Notes under the pieces: generated by a model
Seen by the model: the letters and a program-made list of their open reading frames with translations, nothing else
The model's database searches: none
What the model was told of the DNA's origin: nothing
DNA from: Runella sp. MFBS21
GTDB lineage: Bacteria; Bacteroidota; Bacteroidia; Cytophagales; Spirosomataceae
DNA length: 64,000 bases
Direction: 5' to 3'
NCBI RefSeq assembly: GCF_029433105.1
Contig: NZ_JARNTW010000007.1
Coordinates: 1-64,000, forward strand
Translations under genes and position numbers: made by a program
Part shown: piece after piece, positions 17,001-24,736 of the stretch
Layout of the letters: each line of letters opens with the position of its first letter
Numbering within the stretch: position 1 is the stretch's first letter

Positions 17001-17263
17001 ATGAAGCAGTAATCTATGATGGTAGCTATGTAAAATTACGCGAGATGACTCTTGGTTATAGCGTTCCTGAAGCATTGCTTAAGCGTTATATGATTCGTTC
17101 GGTGAAGTTCTCAGTAGTGGGTCGCAACCTTGCTATTTTGTTTAGCAATACTACTCATATCGATCCAGAAGTAGACCGTTTCGGCGGAAACCGTCAAGGG
17201 TTTGCTTATGGCGAGTTGCCTAATTCAAGAAGCTTAGGATTTAACTTGACTTTCGGATTCTAA
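14075..17263 (+). CDS. SusC/RagA-family TonB-linked outer-membrane transporter
   Basis: 1062 residues. Signal peptide 1-19 (ends AGYAQ). Residues ~22-100 are the carboxypeptidase-D regulatory-like domain (VTGTVTSKDEGVLPGVNVLL, FSFIGYGTQEI). The TonB plug starts near EVVVTAFGIEKEKK and contains LAGRVAGV, VQIRGASSV and PLVVIDGVPID. The rest is a 22-strand beta-barrel with many aromatic-ending strands, finishing NLTFGF. No sigma/anti-sigma signalling extension is present. Together with the SusD protein downstream it imports a ligand through the outer membrane using TonB energy. The neighbourhood has aminotransferases and a permease but no glycosidases, so the ligand may be an amino compound rather than a glycan. 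Confidence 0.96.
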   Translation: MKRLLLFSALCAISWAGYAQRIVTGTVTSKDEGVLPGVNVLLKGSRTGVATDGTGGYKVSIPDDNAVLVFSFIGYGTQEITVGSRSTINIELLPDVKALQEVVVTAFGIEKEKKALGYTVQEVKGSQIVEARSNNVVNNLAGRVAGVRVQSNGGPGSGSTVQIRGASSVSGNNQPLVVIDGVPIDQSTSNSMTSGEKQFGGGLSEVSPDNIKDISVLKGPNAAALYGSRAANGVILITTKNGAGTKGIGVEVNSNITFERPLVKPDFQDIYGGGNGYRTWYADGWSGAITGDAIAQYRAAYGANAPLFGTEGTDESWGAPMDGRLIRHWWSGTEVAPLTPNPNNWEQYWETGQTRTNNIAISGANEKGNFRLSIGRMGQDGIMRSNDFYRNNFKLNTGYNFTPKLSVTLSTEYIKSGSKNRGYQEGQQFIWAHRHISWEQHKNYDDYTSTHIQRALAGRLPDSDPPNWQHTFFTNPFYINDKLPLSNVKDRLVGNIALNYKITPYLSLLARSGTDFWSDTRINVINFERVRNGNRTPGQYSEEVLRAQETNSDVILSFNKSLTSDFSIAAQGGGILRQNYYKRNFTRVGELVVDGVYNLSNSVPSLNTVESRIEQTEMQSLFGTFQLGWRNALFLDLTGRNDWSSTLPADARSYFYPSASVSAVLTDLFNVQSSVLSFGKVRASWAQVGNDARPYQLNQVYRSGGAWNGSIPQYYENTTIPNSGLKPEITTGLEFGLDLRFLRGKVGLDVTYYNQTSRNQILGVEISKASGYNNRILNAGEIQNKGLEVVLSGTPFKSPQGFTWDVTANFARNRNKVIALAEGLTTLILHQQRGLNSEARVGEAYGALYGIGFERSPDGQIIYSNGLPVVSTTPRILGNIQPDWTGGLSNTFTYKGLSLSALIDVRMGGDFFDEGTGTARWTGQYEETAVGREEGIIGKGVKVVSTNADGSAVYAPNDIIVAANQLYGYNNPRRYHEAVIYDGSYVKLREMTLGYSVPEALLKRYMIRSVKFSVVGRNLAILFSNTTHIDPEVDRFGGNRQGFAYGELPNSRSLGFNLTFGF

Positions 17264-17270
17264 ATGACCT

Positions 17271-17295
17271 CTTGATAGGGGTTATCCCTATCAAG
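17271..17295 (+). promoter_or_regulatory. Hairpin between susC and susD
   Basis: A perfect 10-bp stem CTTGATAGGG (17271-17280) / CCCTATCAAG (17286-17295) with a 5-base loop sits 8 bp after the susC stop, with no T-run. It is more likely an mRNA-stabilising or partial attenuation element than a full terminator. Confidence 0.6.
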
Positions 17296-17330
17296 AAGCC
17301 CATCGAAGTTTTATTAAACAGACTTACATT

Positions 17331-18791
17331 ATGAAAAAATACATATTACTTTCTTTGGCTTTGATTCTTACGGCTACGTCTTGTACTGAGAAGTTTGACG
17401 AAATGAACGTAGACCCCAACAACCCTACCAAAATCAGTGCTCAGTATTTGCTGCCTTATGCACTGGAGCGCTCGATTGACCGCTATTGGGGAGGAAGAAC
17501 CCGTTTTGAGCGTCTCAACCTCGACGGAGCTATGCTATGGATGCAGTATCTTTCGCGCAATATTTACTCTAACGAGGGCGATAATTACGGGATTTCGCCA
17601 GCGATGCAAAACAACAACTGGCAAGCTTTCTTCAACGATGGTTTAGTAAATTTCCAGCGGATTATTACTGAAAGTGCGCCAGAAGGTACAGCCCCTAATG
17701 CCAACTACGAAGGGGTAGCTTTGGTAATGCGCTCGTGGATGTTTTCAGTGATAACTGATCTTTGGGGGGCTATTCCTTACAACGACGCCCTTAAAGGTAC
17801 CGCAGGTGATGCTATTTATACGCCAGCCTATGATTCGCAAGAAAAAATATACGAAGCTTTACTAAATGACCTTAAGATTGCCAATGAAAAGCTAAGTGTA
17901 TCAGGCCCAGCCATTTCGGGAGATATTGTCCACAATGGTAATATCTTGCGCTGGAAAAAATTTGCTAACTCCTTAAGATTACGTTTGGCCAATCGCCAAG
18001 CTGCCAAAAAGCCGACTGAGTCGCGGGCTATTATGAATGAAATCTTGAGCGATCCTACTAAGTATCCTATTATTACTGCCAATGCCGACAATGCCGTTTT
18101 GAGAAGTACTTCTGTATTGCCAAGCAACAACGAATGGCACCAAGTGCTTATCCAAGAGAGCCGTACCGACTGGAACATCAGCAGTACTTTGGCTGATAAA
18201 ATGAACGCTTTGGGGGATACTCGTATTACGGTGTACGCCAATCCTGTAGGTGGTAAATATGTAGGTCATGCCAACGGTCTTCCCGATGCCATTGCCACTA
18301 CTTATTTGGCGACTAGCTCCACTGTAGGAAGTGCATTCACCAAAATTGATGCTCCTAGTGTGTTGATGACTGCTTCGGAAGTAAATCTTATTTTGGCAGA
18401 AGCTGTCCTTGATGGTGACATCACAGTGGGCACTGCTAAAGGTTATTTTGAGGCAGGTATTACTGCTTCTTTTGACCAATACGGCCTTACAGTACCTGCT
18501 ACTTATTTTGCCACAGTAGGTGCGGTGACTCGTGCCAAAGTCCTCGAACAAAAATGGCTAGCTCTCTATGGTGTAGGTATTGAAGCATGGACCGAATATC
18601 GTCGCACTGGCTTGCCCGAAATGCCTGCCAAAGACCCAAGATCGGTATTTGAAAACGACGGTGTGCTCCCAACTCGCCTGCCTTATCCAGGAAGTGAGTA
18701 CTCACTCAACAAGGCTAGTTTGGATAAAGGGATTGCGCTCAATGGAGGTGCCGACAATATGAAAACAAAGCTTTGGTGGGCCGAAAAATAA
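17331..18791 (+). CDS. SusD/RagB-family outer-membrane lipoprotein
   Basis: 486 residues. A lipoprotein signal has its lipobox at LTATSC (Cys18). The mature protein begins with EKFDEMNVDPNNPT, typical of the SusD-like group 2 family, and contains the helical TPR-like core (VALVMRSWMFSVITDLWGAIPYNDAL). It caps the SusC barrel and binds substrate. It lies 67 bp after susC behind a hairpin. The usual C-terminal pattern with LWWAEK is intact. Confidence 0.95.
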   Translation: MKKYILLSLALILTATSCTEKFDEMNVDPNNPTKISAQYLLPYALERSIDRYWGGRTRFERLNLDGAMLWMQYLSRNIYSNEGDNYGISPAMQNNNWQAFFNDGLVNFQRIITESAPEGTAPNANYEGVALVMRSWMFSVITDLWGAIPYNDALKGTAGDAIYTPAYDSQEKIYEALLNDLKIANEKLSVSGPAISGDIVHNGNILRWKKFANSLRLRLANRQAAKKPTESRAIMNEILSDPTKYPIITANADNAVLRSTSVLPSNNEWHQVLIQESRTDWNISSTLADKMNALGDTRITVYANPVGGKYVGHANGLPDAIATTYLATSSTVGSAFTKIDAPSVLMTASEVNLILAEAVLDGDITVGTAKGYFEAGITASFDQYGLTVPATYFATVGAVTRAKVLEQKWLALYGVGIEAWTEYRRTGLPEMPAKDPRSVFENDGVLPTRLPYPGSEYSLNKASLDKGIALNGGADNMKTKLWWAEK

Positions 18792-18850
18792 GTCTTAAAT
18801 TGTACTTTATATATCATTTTCCATTTTCCATAAAAAAAACACTTATACCA

Positions 18851-20032
18851 ATGATCCAGAAAATTGACCGCCGCAGTCTATTAAAATCAGGATTGATGAC
18901 CCTAGGAGGCATGGCAGCTATGCCTGCTGTAGGTGCCTTCGCTAACGTACCATCACGTGTTGATGCCAACGGAAATATTTTTCACAGCCCTCTTCTTCGT
19001 GAGACTTTCTTGGAAAATCCTCCCAAGACTCCTCCTACCATGGTGCGTATCAATGCTAACGAAAACCCATACGGCCCTCCTATGTCTGCTCGTAAGGCAG
19101 TAGCCGAGTCGGTAGCTACGGGAAGCCGCTACTCATGGAAAGAGTTAGAAAACTTGGTTGGCAAAATTGCTAAGAAAGAAGGAGTGACTCCTGACCATAT
19201 CATGATGGGGCCAGGCTCTTCGGATTTGTTGGAGAAAGTAGCTATCGTATTGTTCCAAAAAGGTGGAAATGTAGTATCGGCTGACCCTACCTACATGTCG
19301 CTTGTGAAAGTAGCAGAGGCTACTGGCGCTACTTGGAAGGCTGTACCTTGCAAAGGCGATTGGTCGCACGATTTGAAAGCAATGGAGGCGGCTATCGATA
19401 AAGACACTAAGTTGGTATATATCTGTAACCCCAACAATCCGATGGGAAGCATTACATCGGGTAAAGAATTGTTGGATTTCTGCTCGCGTGTATCCGAAAA
19501 AGTGCCCATTTTCGTAGATGAAGCTTATCTGGAACTGGCTGTAGGAGCTGATACGCAAAGTATGGTGTCGTTGTTGGCGCAGAAGAAAAATGTCATTATT
19601 GCCCGTACTTTCTCTAAAATTATGGGGATGGCAGGATTGCGCGTAGGATACATCGCTGCTTTGCCTTCGACCCTCGATAGCATCCAAAAAATCACACGTG
19701 GTGGGATGGGTATCACCCAAACTTCTATCGCAGCGGCAGTAGCAAGTATGGACGACAACGAGTTTCAGGATATGACTCGTAAGCTGAATCATGAAGTAAA
19801 AACCTATCTCTGCAAAAACTTAGATCGTTTAGGTTATAAATACGTAACCTCTTATACCAATTTCGTGATTTTCCCAATCAATATGCCTGGAAAAGAAATG
19901 CTCCAAAAAATGATGGCAAAAGGAATCATGGTAAGAGGCTACGAAATCCAAGGTAAGCCTTGGTGCCGTGTTAGTATGGGGACTATGGACGAAATAAAGC
20001 AATTTGTAAGCGCCCTAGAATCAATAAGTTAA
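18851..20032 (+). CDS. Second Tat-exported HisC-like PLP aminotransferase
   Basis: 393 residues from the ATG at 18851, giving MIQKIDRRSLLKSGLMTLGG, a twin-arginine signal. An ATG at 18773 inside the susD end is unlikely. Motifs match the paralogue at 12087-13268: NANENPYGPP, YICNPNNPMG, VDEAYLEL, and RTFSKIMGMAGLRVGYI with the PLP Lys. The C-terminus is also shared (PWCRVSMGTMDE versus NWCRVSIGTMDE). It lies 59 bp after susD, so it is probably co-transcribed with the transporter. The inferred role is periplasmic transamination of the imported compound. Confidence 0.9.
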   Translation: MIQKIDRRSLLKSGLMTLGGMAAMPAVGAFANVPSRVDANGNIFHSPLLRETFLENPPKTPPTMVRINANENPYGPPMSARKAVAESVATGSRYSWKELENLVGKIAKKEGVTPDHIMMGPGSSDLLEKVAIVLFQKGGNVVSADPTYMSLVKVAEATGATWKAVPCKGDWSHDLKAMEAAIDKDTKLVYICNPNNPMGSITSGKELLDFCSRVSEKVPIFVDEAYLELAVGADTQSMVSLLAQKKNVIIARTFSKIMGMAGLRVGYIAALPSTLDSIQKITRGGMGITQTSIAAAVASMDDNEFQDMTRKLNHEVKTYLCKNLDRLGYKYVTSYTNFVIFPINMPGKEMLQKMMAKGIMVRGYEIQGKPWCRVSMGTMDEIKQFVSALESIS

Positions 20033-20051
20033 TTTTTGGCAATGAGTAAGC

Positions 20052-20084
20052 AGTATTGGGGGCGACAATTTCTCCCCCAATACT
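20052..20084 (+). terminator. Hairpin after second aminotransferase gene
   Basis: AGTATTGGGGG (20052-20062) pairs with CCCCCAATACT (20074-20084). There is no T-run, so it may be a partial terminator or processing site before the permease gene. Confidence 0.5.
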
Positions 20085-20128
20085 TACCTGAATGTTCATT
20101 GCTATTTTAACCACTATCCATTAAAGTT

Positions 20129-21223
20129 ATGAGTGACGCTCTACAAAAAGCATTTACCTTATTGTTATTGATTGTATTGGGCTTAGTGTTACGTTCCAAA
20201 TTCAAAAACAAACAACAAACCGACGGGATTAAAGAAATGGTGCTTTCAGTAGCACTACCTTCTACTATTTTTATTGCTTTAATGAAAGTAACAGTCGATT
20301 CAAAGCTGATTATAGTTCCTGCTTTGACGCTGGTGTTTAATTTCTTCATGTACTTTATCACGCCGCTTGCCTTATCTTTTTTTGGCGTAGAAAAAGACAG
20401 TCCCACGGGCCGTACCTTGGTGATGCTGTTGCCATCATTAGCACCAGGTCTTTCTTGTTTTCCTTTTATCGCAGAGTTTTTGGGACAAGAAAGCGTTGCA
20501 ATGGCGGCAATGGGTGATGTCGGAAACAAGTTTTTTGTCTTGATATTTTTATACGTAGTGGCTCTGAATATGTTTCTTAAAAATGCTAAAAGCGAAGAAG
20601 CAAATCTCAGTACCAAAATCAAAAGTTTGCTTTTGAACCTTGTCAAAGAACCTATCAACATCATCATCGCATCTGCACTTATTTTGTTGAGTTTGGGCGT
20701 AAGTTTCAAATCTTTGCCCGCTATCATTGCGGATATGTTTGACAAAACTAGTGCGATGATGACTCCTTTAGTGTTGATTTTCATTGGTTTAGCGGTTCAG
20801 TTAAAGCAGCGTAAAAAACGCCTTATTAGCTCTTTATTGATATTTAGAGCTGGAGTAACCATGCTTTTTAGTGCGGCTGTTATTTCGGTATTAGGTATCA
20901 ACGACCCCACTATGGTACTTCTGGCAGTAGCTATTCCGTTGAGTTCGGCTAGTTTTTGGCCTTTTGCGCATATTTCGGCTTTCAACTTACGGGAAGAAAA
21001 CAGCGGACTACCCAAAGAACGTCGCACCTTCGATGCCGAACTTGCGGTATTGGTATTGGCGTTTTCGTTGCCATTCTCAACCTTATTGATTCTTGGAATT
21101 TTGTCGGCGGGTACTTTCTTTGCTCACTTGCCTACTTTAATTATTACAGGTTTGATTTTTATCGGTATTGGTATTGTCCCAAACTTAATCGGTAAAGCAT
21201 CTGTAAAGTTTTCTAAAGCTTAA
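20129..21223 (+). CDS. AEC-type (auxin efflux carrier family) membrane permease
   Basis: 364 residues, almost entirely hydrophobic, with about ten membrane helices and short polar loops. The first half contains SVALPSTIFIALMKV and MYFITPLALSFF, the second VLIFIGLAVQLKQRKKR. The two-half layout and the Pro in helix 2 fit the AEC/bile-acid-type transporter fold. AEC proteins move small organic acids or amino-acid-like compounds across the inner membrane. It follows the Tat aminotransferase by 96 bp with a hairpin between, so it is probably the inner-membrane step of the same locus. Direction and substrate are not deducible. Confidence 0.7.
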   Translation: MSDALQKAFTLLLLIVLGLVLRSKFKNKQQTDGIKEMVLSVALPSTIFIALMKVTVDSKLIIVPALTLVFNFFMYFITPLALSFFGVEKDSPTGRTLVMLLPSLAPGLSCFPFIAEFLGQESVAMAAMGDVGNKFFVLIFLYVVALNMFLKNAKSEEANLSTKIKSLLLNLVKEPINIIIASALILLSLGVSFKSLPAIIADMFDKTSAMMTPLVLIFIGLAVQLKQRKKRLISSLLIFRAGVTMLFSAAVISVLGINDPTMVLLAVAIPLSSASFWPFAHISAFNLREENSGLPKERRTFDAELAVLVLAFSLPFSTLLILGILSAGTFFAHLPTLIITGLIFIGIGIVPNLIGKASVKFSKA

Positions 21224-21319
21224 TATTCTTCAACAATAAAGCATCCTTGTCTTTTATTCTTGAAGCCATTTACACATGTTGTCGCATTGACCACTTATTC
21301 AACAAACTTTAAAAAACCG

Positions 21320-21799
21320 ATGAGAACTATGAAGACTGCAAAAATATTCCTTTTCGTTGTGGCTGCTTTTGTGGTGGCTTCTTGTAAAGTAGATGACCCT
21401 TTTGTAGATCGGGTAGTAGCACCTGTACTTTTGGTATTTGACAATGCCATTGGAGATGGAGGTGGTTTTACGACCGAGCCTACTGTCACTTCCAAAGCTA
21501 CTTTGGCAAACGCTACCTTAAGTGTACGGATTTATGAGTTGGATAAGACCAATATCTTAGATTATAAAAAAGGAATTGATTCAATTCCAGTATCTGGTTT
21601 GGCACTTTCAGTAACGACACGTGCTGGCGTAAAAATTGCTGATATTACTACAGATGCTAGTGGGAAGGCTACGCTTACCAAAACTTGGGCGGATTTAGGG
21701 ATGTCAGCACCTAAAGCAGGGTCTACAGTATCACTTACCCTGACTGGAATTCACAAAAGCCAATCATTCTCTAAACTAGCTCGTTTGCAAGCAAATTAA
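21320..21799 (+). CDS. Small exported lipoprotein
   Basis: 159 residues from the ATG at 21320; a second ATG at 21329 is equally possible. A lipoprotein signal ends VVASC. The mature part begins KVDDPFVDRVVAPVLLVFD and has an Ig/transthyretin-like beta pattern (GLALSVTTRAGVKIADITTD). It looks like a carboxypeptidase-regulatory-type beta-sandwich. I know no specific function. It is the last gene of the SusC/SusD locus and is followed by a terminator, so it may be a surface accessory protein. Confidence 0.75.
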   Translation: MRTMKTAKIFLFVVAAFVVASCKVDDPFVDRVVAPVLLVFDNAIGDGGGFTTEPTVTSKATLANATLSVRIYELDKTNILDYKKGIDSIPVSGLALSVTTRAGVKIADITTDASGKATLTKTWADLGMSAPKAGSTVSLTLTGIHKSQSFSKLARLQAN

Positions 21800-21971
21800 T
21801 TGTGTACAAGCACTTTGTGCTTTTTAAGTAGAATAATCTGAGTAATTAGTGTCGCAGGATTTGTGGACGTTTTTTTCATCAACAACGATTCGATTTTATC
21901 CTTACTTAACGTGATGCTGAACTCATTTTAGATTATATATTGGTGGGTTTGAATAATCAATGATTGAGTTG

Positions 21972-22001
21972 ACACAGCCGAGGCATTAGCTTCGGCTGTG
22001 T
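21972..22001. terminator. Terminator ending the SusC/SusD locus
   Basis: ACACAGCCGA (21972-21981) / TCGGCTGTGT (21992-22001), then T6 on the plus strand. It lies between convergent genes and may serve both. Confidence 0.88.
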
Positions 22002-22007
22002 TTTTTG

Positions 22008-23111
22008 TTATTGCCATACCCCCAATCTAAATGTCTTGATGATGCCTGTAGGATGAAAAAGAGTAATAGTTTGACTATCAAGGTCTCCTACTAAAAGAAT
22101 GTCTCGTTGAGGCTGTAGTTTTGATGCGTAAAAATCCGTACTAATTTTAGTGATGTTGGTAGGAGTGGGGCGCTCTGCCAAGCTATCGCATACGCAAGCT
22201 TTGCCCTTGTGCAAATCGTGTAGCGTCGCTAAAAGAGCTTGTGTATCTTCTATTTTATCGGCTTTTCCGGCCTCGGTCATGGTTTTGACCCGATTCTTAA
22301 AATACTTCCCAAAAGCCTCATATTCATATCGTAGTTCTGGAAATTGTTTTAGCATTTCCGAAGAATTTTTAAAATACTGGACATGATTAGGGTCAATAAA
22401 CCCCCGAAAAGTACCACCCCAAGTAAGGCCGTATTTTCCACCTATTTCGTCCATGAAAGTTTTATAATAACGGATGTTTTGGAGCTGACGCCCTCGGTAA
22501 ATAATGGGCACATCTGAGGCAAAACCAAACTGATGCTGCGAAAGGGGCGATACACTCTTGCCCATGGTCAGGTGCCTTTTTTGGGAGCGATTGCCTCGTA
22601 AATCAGAATTTATTCGAAGTTTATACTTTGGATATTGTCCAAGATAATCACTCATCATCGAATCTCGCTTTTCGATAAACCTCTTTCTTGTCGATTCCAA
22701 CAATTGTTCATAACGATGATAAGGATAATCAGGACGATCGGCTAGTGTCCATAAGTAAGCTCGGTCGAGCCACGAAAGCGTATCCGACCTGATGCTATCA
22801 GTCCATGAAATAAGTTCGGCAGGAGGAGCTTGAAAAGTGGGCGCAAAAACAGCATTTAATTGCTGTATTTTACCGTTTTTTACAATTACTAACCAGACTT
22901 GAGGAGGAAGGATAAGTGCATCTTTGAGCGTATCGGCCTGTGAGAAAGGGGAGACCAAATCGATGATGTTCCATTGCTCTAGGTGGAGGGTGGTGTCACA
23001 TCGCTCGTTTTCCCAAGTGCTTGACGACTTATTAAAACCATCAATGATACCACAAGCAATAAAAATCAGCATAAGCACCACACTTCCTAATGATAAAGCG
23101 AATTTACTCAT
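22008..23111 (-). CDS. M15-type zinc peptidase, membrane-anchored or lipoprotein
   Basis: 367 residues. The N-terminus is hydrophobic with a possible lipobox LIFIAC (Cys20). The C-terminal third has the M15/VanY-type zinc site: SQHQFGFASDV supplies His193 and Asp200, and GLTWGGTFRGFIDPNHVQ supplies His243. These enzymes cleave D-Ala-containing or L-Ala-D-Glu peptide bonds in peptidoglycan. A family-unspecific N-terminal ~150 residues and a C-terminal ~100-residue tail extend it beyond a bare M15 domain. The gene lies 57 bp after argC on the same strand. Confidence 0.82.
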   Translation of the reverse strand: MSKFALSLGSVVLMLIFIACGIIDGFNKSSSTWENERCDTTLHLEQWNIIDLVSPFSQADTLKDALILPPQVWLVIVKNGKIQQLNAVFAPTFQAPPAELISWTDSIRSDTLSWLDRAYLWTLADRPDYPYHRYEQLLESTRKRFIEKRDSMMSDYLGQYPKYKLRINSDLRGNRSQKRHLTMGKSVSPLSQHQFGFASDVPIIYRGRQLQNIRYYKTFMDEIGGKYGLTWGGTFRGFIDPNHVQYFKNSSEMLKQFPELRYEYEAFGKYFKNRVKTMTEAGKADKIEDTQALLATLHDLHKGKACVCDSLAERPTPTNITKISTDFYASKLQPQRDILLVGDLDSQTITLFHPTGIIKTFRLGVWQ

Positions 23112-23168
23112 GCTGATTATGGGTATAAAATAAGAGAATTTTGAAAAACAATGAGCCGCTATGTGGTG

Positions 23169-24152
23169 TTAGAAGGCGGCTGCTTTGAGTCTCAAACCAG
23201 CATCTTCGGGAAAATCGAAAAGCAGGTTGAGATTCTGAACTGCTTGCCCCGACGCTCCTTTTATAAGATTGTCAATCTCGCTAGTAATCAGTAGATTACC
23301 GCCGTGCTTTTGGAGTTGAATCAAGCATTTGTTGGTGTTGACTACTTGTTTTAAATCAATATCCTGAGTACTAACGTGAGTAAAAGGATGAGACACATAA
23401 TAAGCCTGATAGAGCTCTAATGCTTCTTCGAGTGTGCCGCTGTATTTGGTATACACATTGGCCATGATACCTCTTGTAAAATCTCCTCGATAGGGGATGA
23501 AATTTACTTCCTTATCGAAACCACTTTGAAGAGCAGTCAAGCTCATTTTGATTTCTTTGAGGTGTTGATGCGTAAAAGCTTTATAGATTGAGACGTTGTT
23601 GTTGCGCCATGTAAAATGAGTGGTAGCACTCAAAGCCTGACCTGCTCCCGTTGAGCCCGTAATGGCACTTACGTGCACCTCGTCGGTCAAAAGCCCGGAT
23701 GCAGCCAGAGGCAAAAGCGCAAGCTCAATACTTGTTGCAAAACATCCTGGATTGGCGATTTTGGTAGCTGTTTTGATTTTATCGCGTTGAAGTTCAGGCA
23801 ATCCATACACAAATCCATTGCTTTCATCCCGAAAATCAGTGCTTAAGTCAATGATTTTGAGGGAACTAGGTACGTTGTATGTTTCTAGAAATTTTCTTGA
23901 TTCATTATGCCCAGAGCATAAAAAAATGGCCGAAAGTGTCGCTTGTTGTAAAAGCTCTCCAAGGTCATCGCCCGAAAATACCAACGAGGTATCCCCTAGC
24001 AAGTCTGTATGGGTAGCATACACAGGTTTTCCAGCTTGACTTTTTGAGTGAGCCCAATCAATCTCCACAAAGGGGTGATTTACCAAAATCCGCAACAATT
24101 CTCCGCCCGTATATCCCGCAGCCCCTACAATACCAACTTTTATTTTATTCAT
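23169..24152 (-). CDS. argC: N-acetyl-gamma-glutamyl-phosphate reductase
   Basis: Third enzyme of arginine biosynthesis, reducing N-acylglutamyl phosphate to the semialdehyde with NADPH. 327 residues from the ATG at 24152; a TTG at 24167 only adds residues before the first strand. The Rossmann motif KVGIVGAAGYTGGELLRIL is at residues 5-23, the catalytic Cys137 is in ANPGCFATS, and the ITGSTGAGQ loop is intact. In many Bacteroidota this pathway uses N-succinyl rather than N-acetyl intermediates, and the sequence does not tell which. No other arg genes are adjacent. Confidence 0.94.
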   Translation of the reverse strand: MNKIKVGIVGAAGYTGGELLRILVNHPFVEIDWAHSKSQAGKPVYATHTDLLGDTSLVFSGDDLGELLQQATLSAIFLCSGHNESRKFLETYNVPSSLKIIDLSTDFRDESNGFVYGLPELQRDKIKTATKIANPGCFATSIELALLPLAASGLLTDEVHVSAITGSTGAGQALSATTHFTWRNNNVSIYKAFTHQHLKEIKMSLTALQSGFDKEVNFIPYRGDFTRGIMANVYTKYSGTLEEALELYQAYYVSHPFTHVSTQDIDLKQVVNTNKCLIQLQKHGGNLLITSEIDNLIKGASGQAVQNLNLLFDFPEDAGLRLKAAAF

Positions 24153-24219
24153 TGTATTAAGTGGCAAGCCACTGTTAAGTAGTGCTAAAGCACAGTTAAT
24201 TGTTAATTAAATGAAAGAA

Positions 24220-24570
24220 TCATTGCCCTTTGGCGGCAGCTTGCATTTCTTTTTGGAGACGTTTGCTAAGACTCATTCCCACTTCGTCGATATCGGCAGC
24301 CATGATTTCATCGCCAGTAGCATTGCGAAGGGTGTCTGCTACGCAGCCGAGCAATTCGATACAAAAGCGTTTCATTTCGTGTACTTCCATGTCTTTGGCC
24401 CACAGTGGGATAAAGAGCGTTCCTTTATGAAAATGATCCCATACGCCTACCGCAATCGCTTTGGTTTCTTCCAGACCTTCGTTGGGATTGTCGGTAGCTT
24501 CCCAGTAGATTTTTTCAGGGATTTTTTCTTCGTCTTGCTCGATGGTGAATTTAATTTCTTTTTGTGTCAT
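24220..24570 (-). CDS. gldC: Gliding motility protein GldC
   Basis: 116-residue cytosolic protein. The pattern IKFTIEQDEEKIPEKIYWEA, then KAIAVGVWD, then FIPLWAKDMEVHEMKRF, then VADTLRNAT is the GldC family throughout, at full length. GldC is linked with Bacteroidota gliding motility but is not a core type IX secretion component, and its exact job is unresolved. It lies 67 bp upstream of argC on the same strand. The T9SS sorting domain on the esterase at 6161-8716 supports a functional T9SS in this genome. Confidence 0.88.
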   Translation of the reverse strand: MTQKEIKFTIEQDEEKIPEKIYWEATDNPNEGLEETKAIAVGVWDHFHKGTLFIPLWAKDMEVHEMKRFCIELLGCVADTLRNATGDEIMAADIDEVGMSLSKRLQKEMQAAAKGQ

Positions 24571-24736
24571 TAGAGGATTTTCTTGAGATATGGATACAAA
24601 GTTACGTCAAGTCTGCGAAAAATGGGGCTTTGTGATAAAATTTGGCTAGCCCTTTCGCAAGACTCGCTTTTTGTTCTGAACACCTAAATCCAAAATTTCG
24701 TTTGCAATGCCACCGCATTTGCTAAAAGTATGCTCT

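Noticed and set aside
17979-18551. 190-codon frame antisense to susD
   Set aside because: Shadow of the SusD gene; no signal, motif or start context supports it.
19145-19792. 215-codon frame antisense to the second HisC-like gene
   Set aside because: It lies wholly within a clear aminotransferase gene on the other strand and its translation has odd composition (many His, Ser and Tyr), as expected for a shadow frame.
20107-20784. 225-codon frame antisense to the AEC permease
   Set aside because: Shadow of a membrane-protein gene; low-complexity Lys/Thr/Ile composition.
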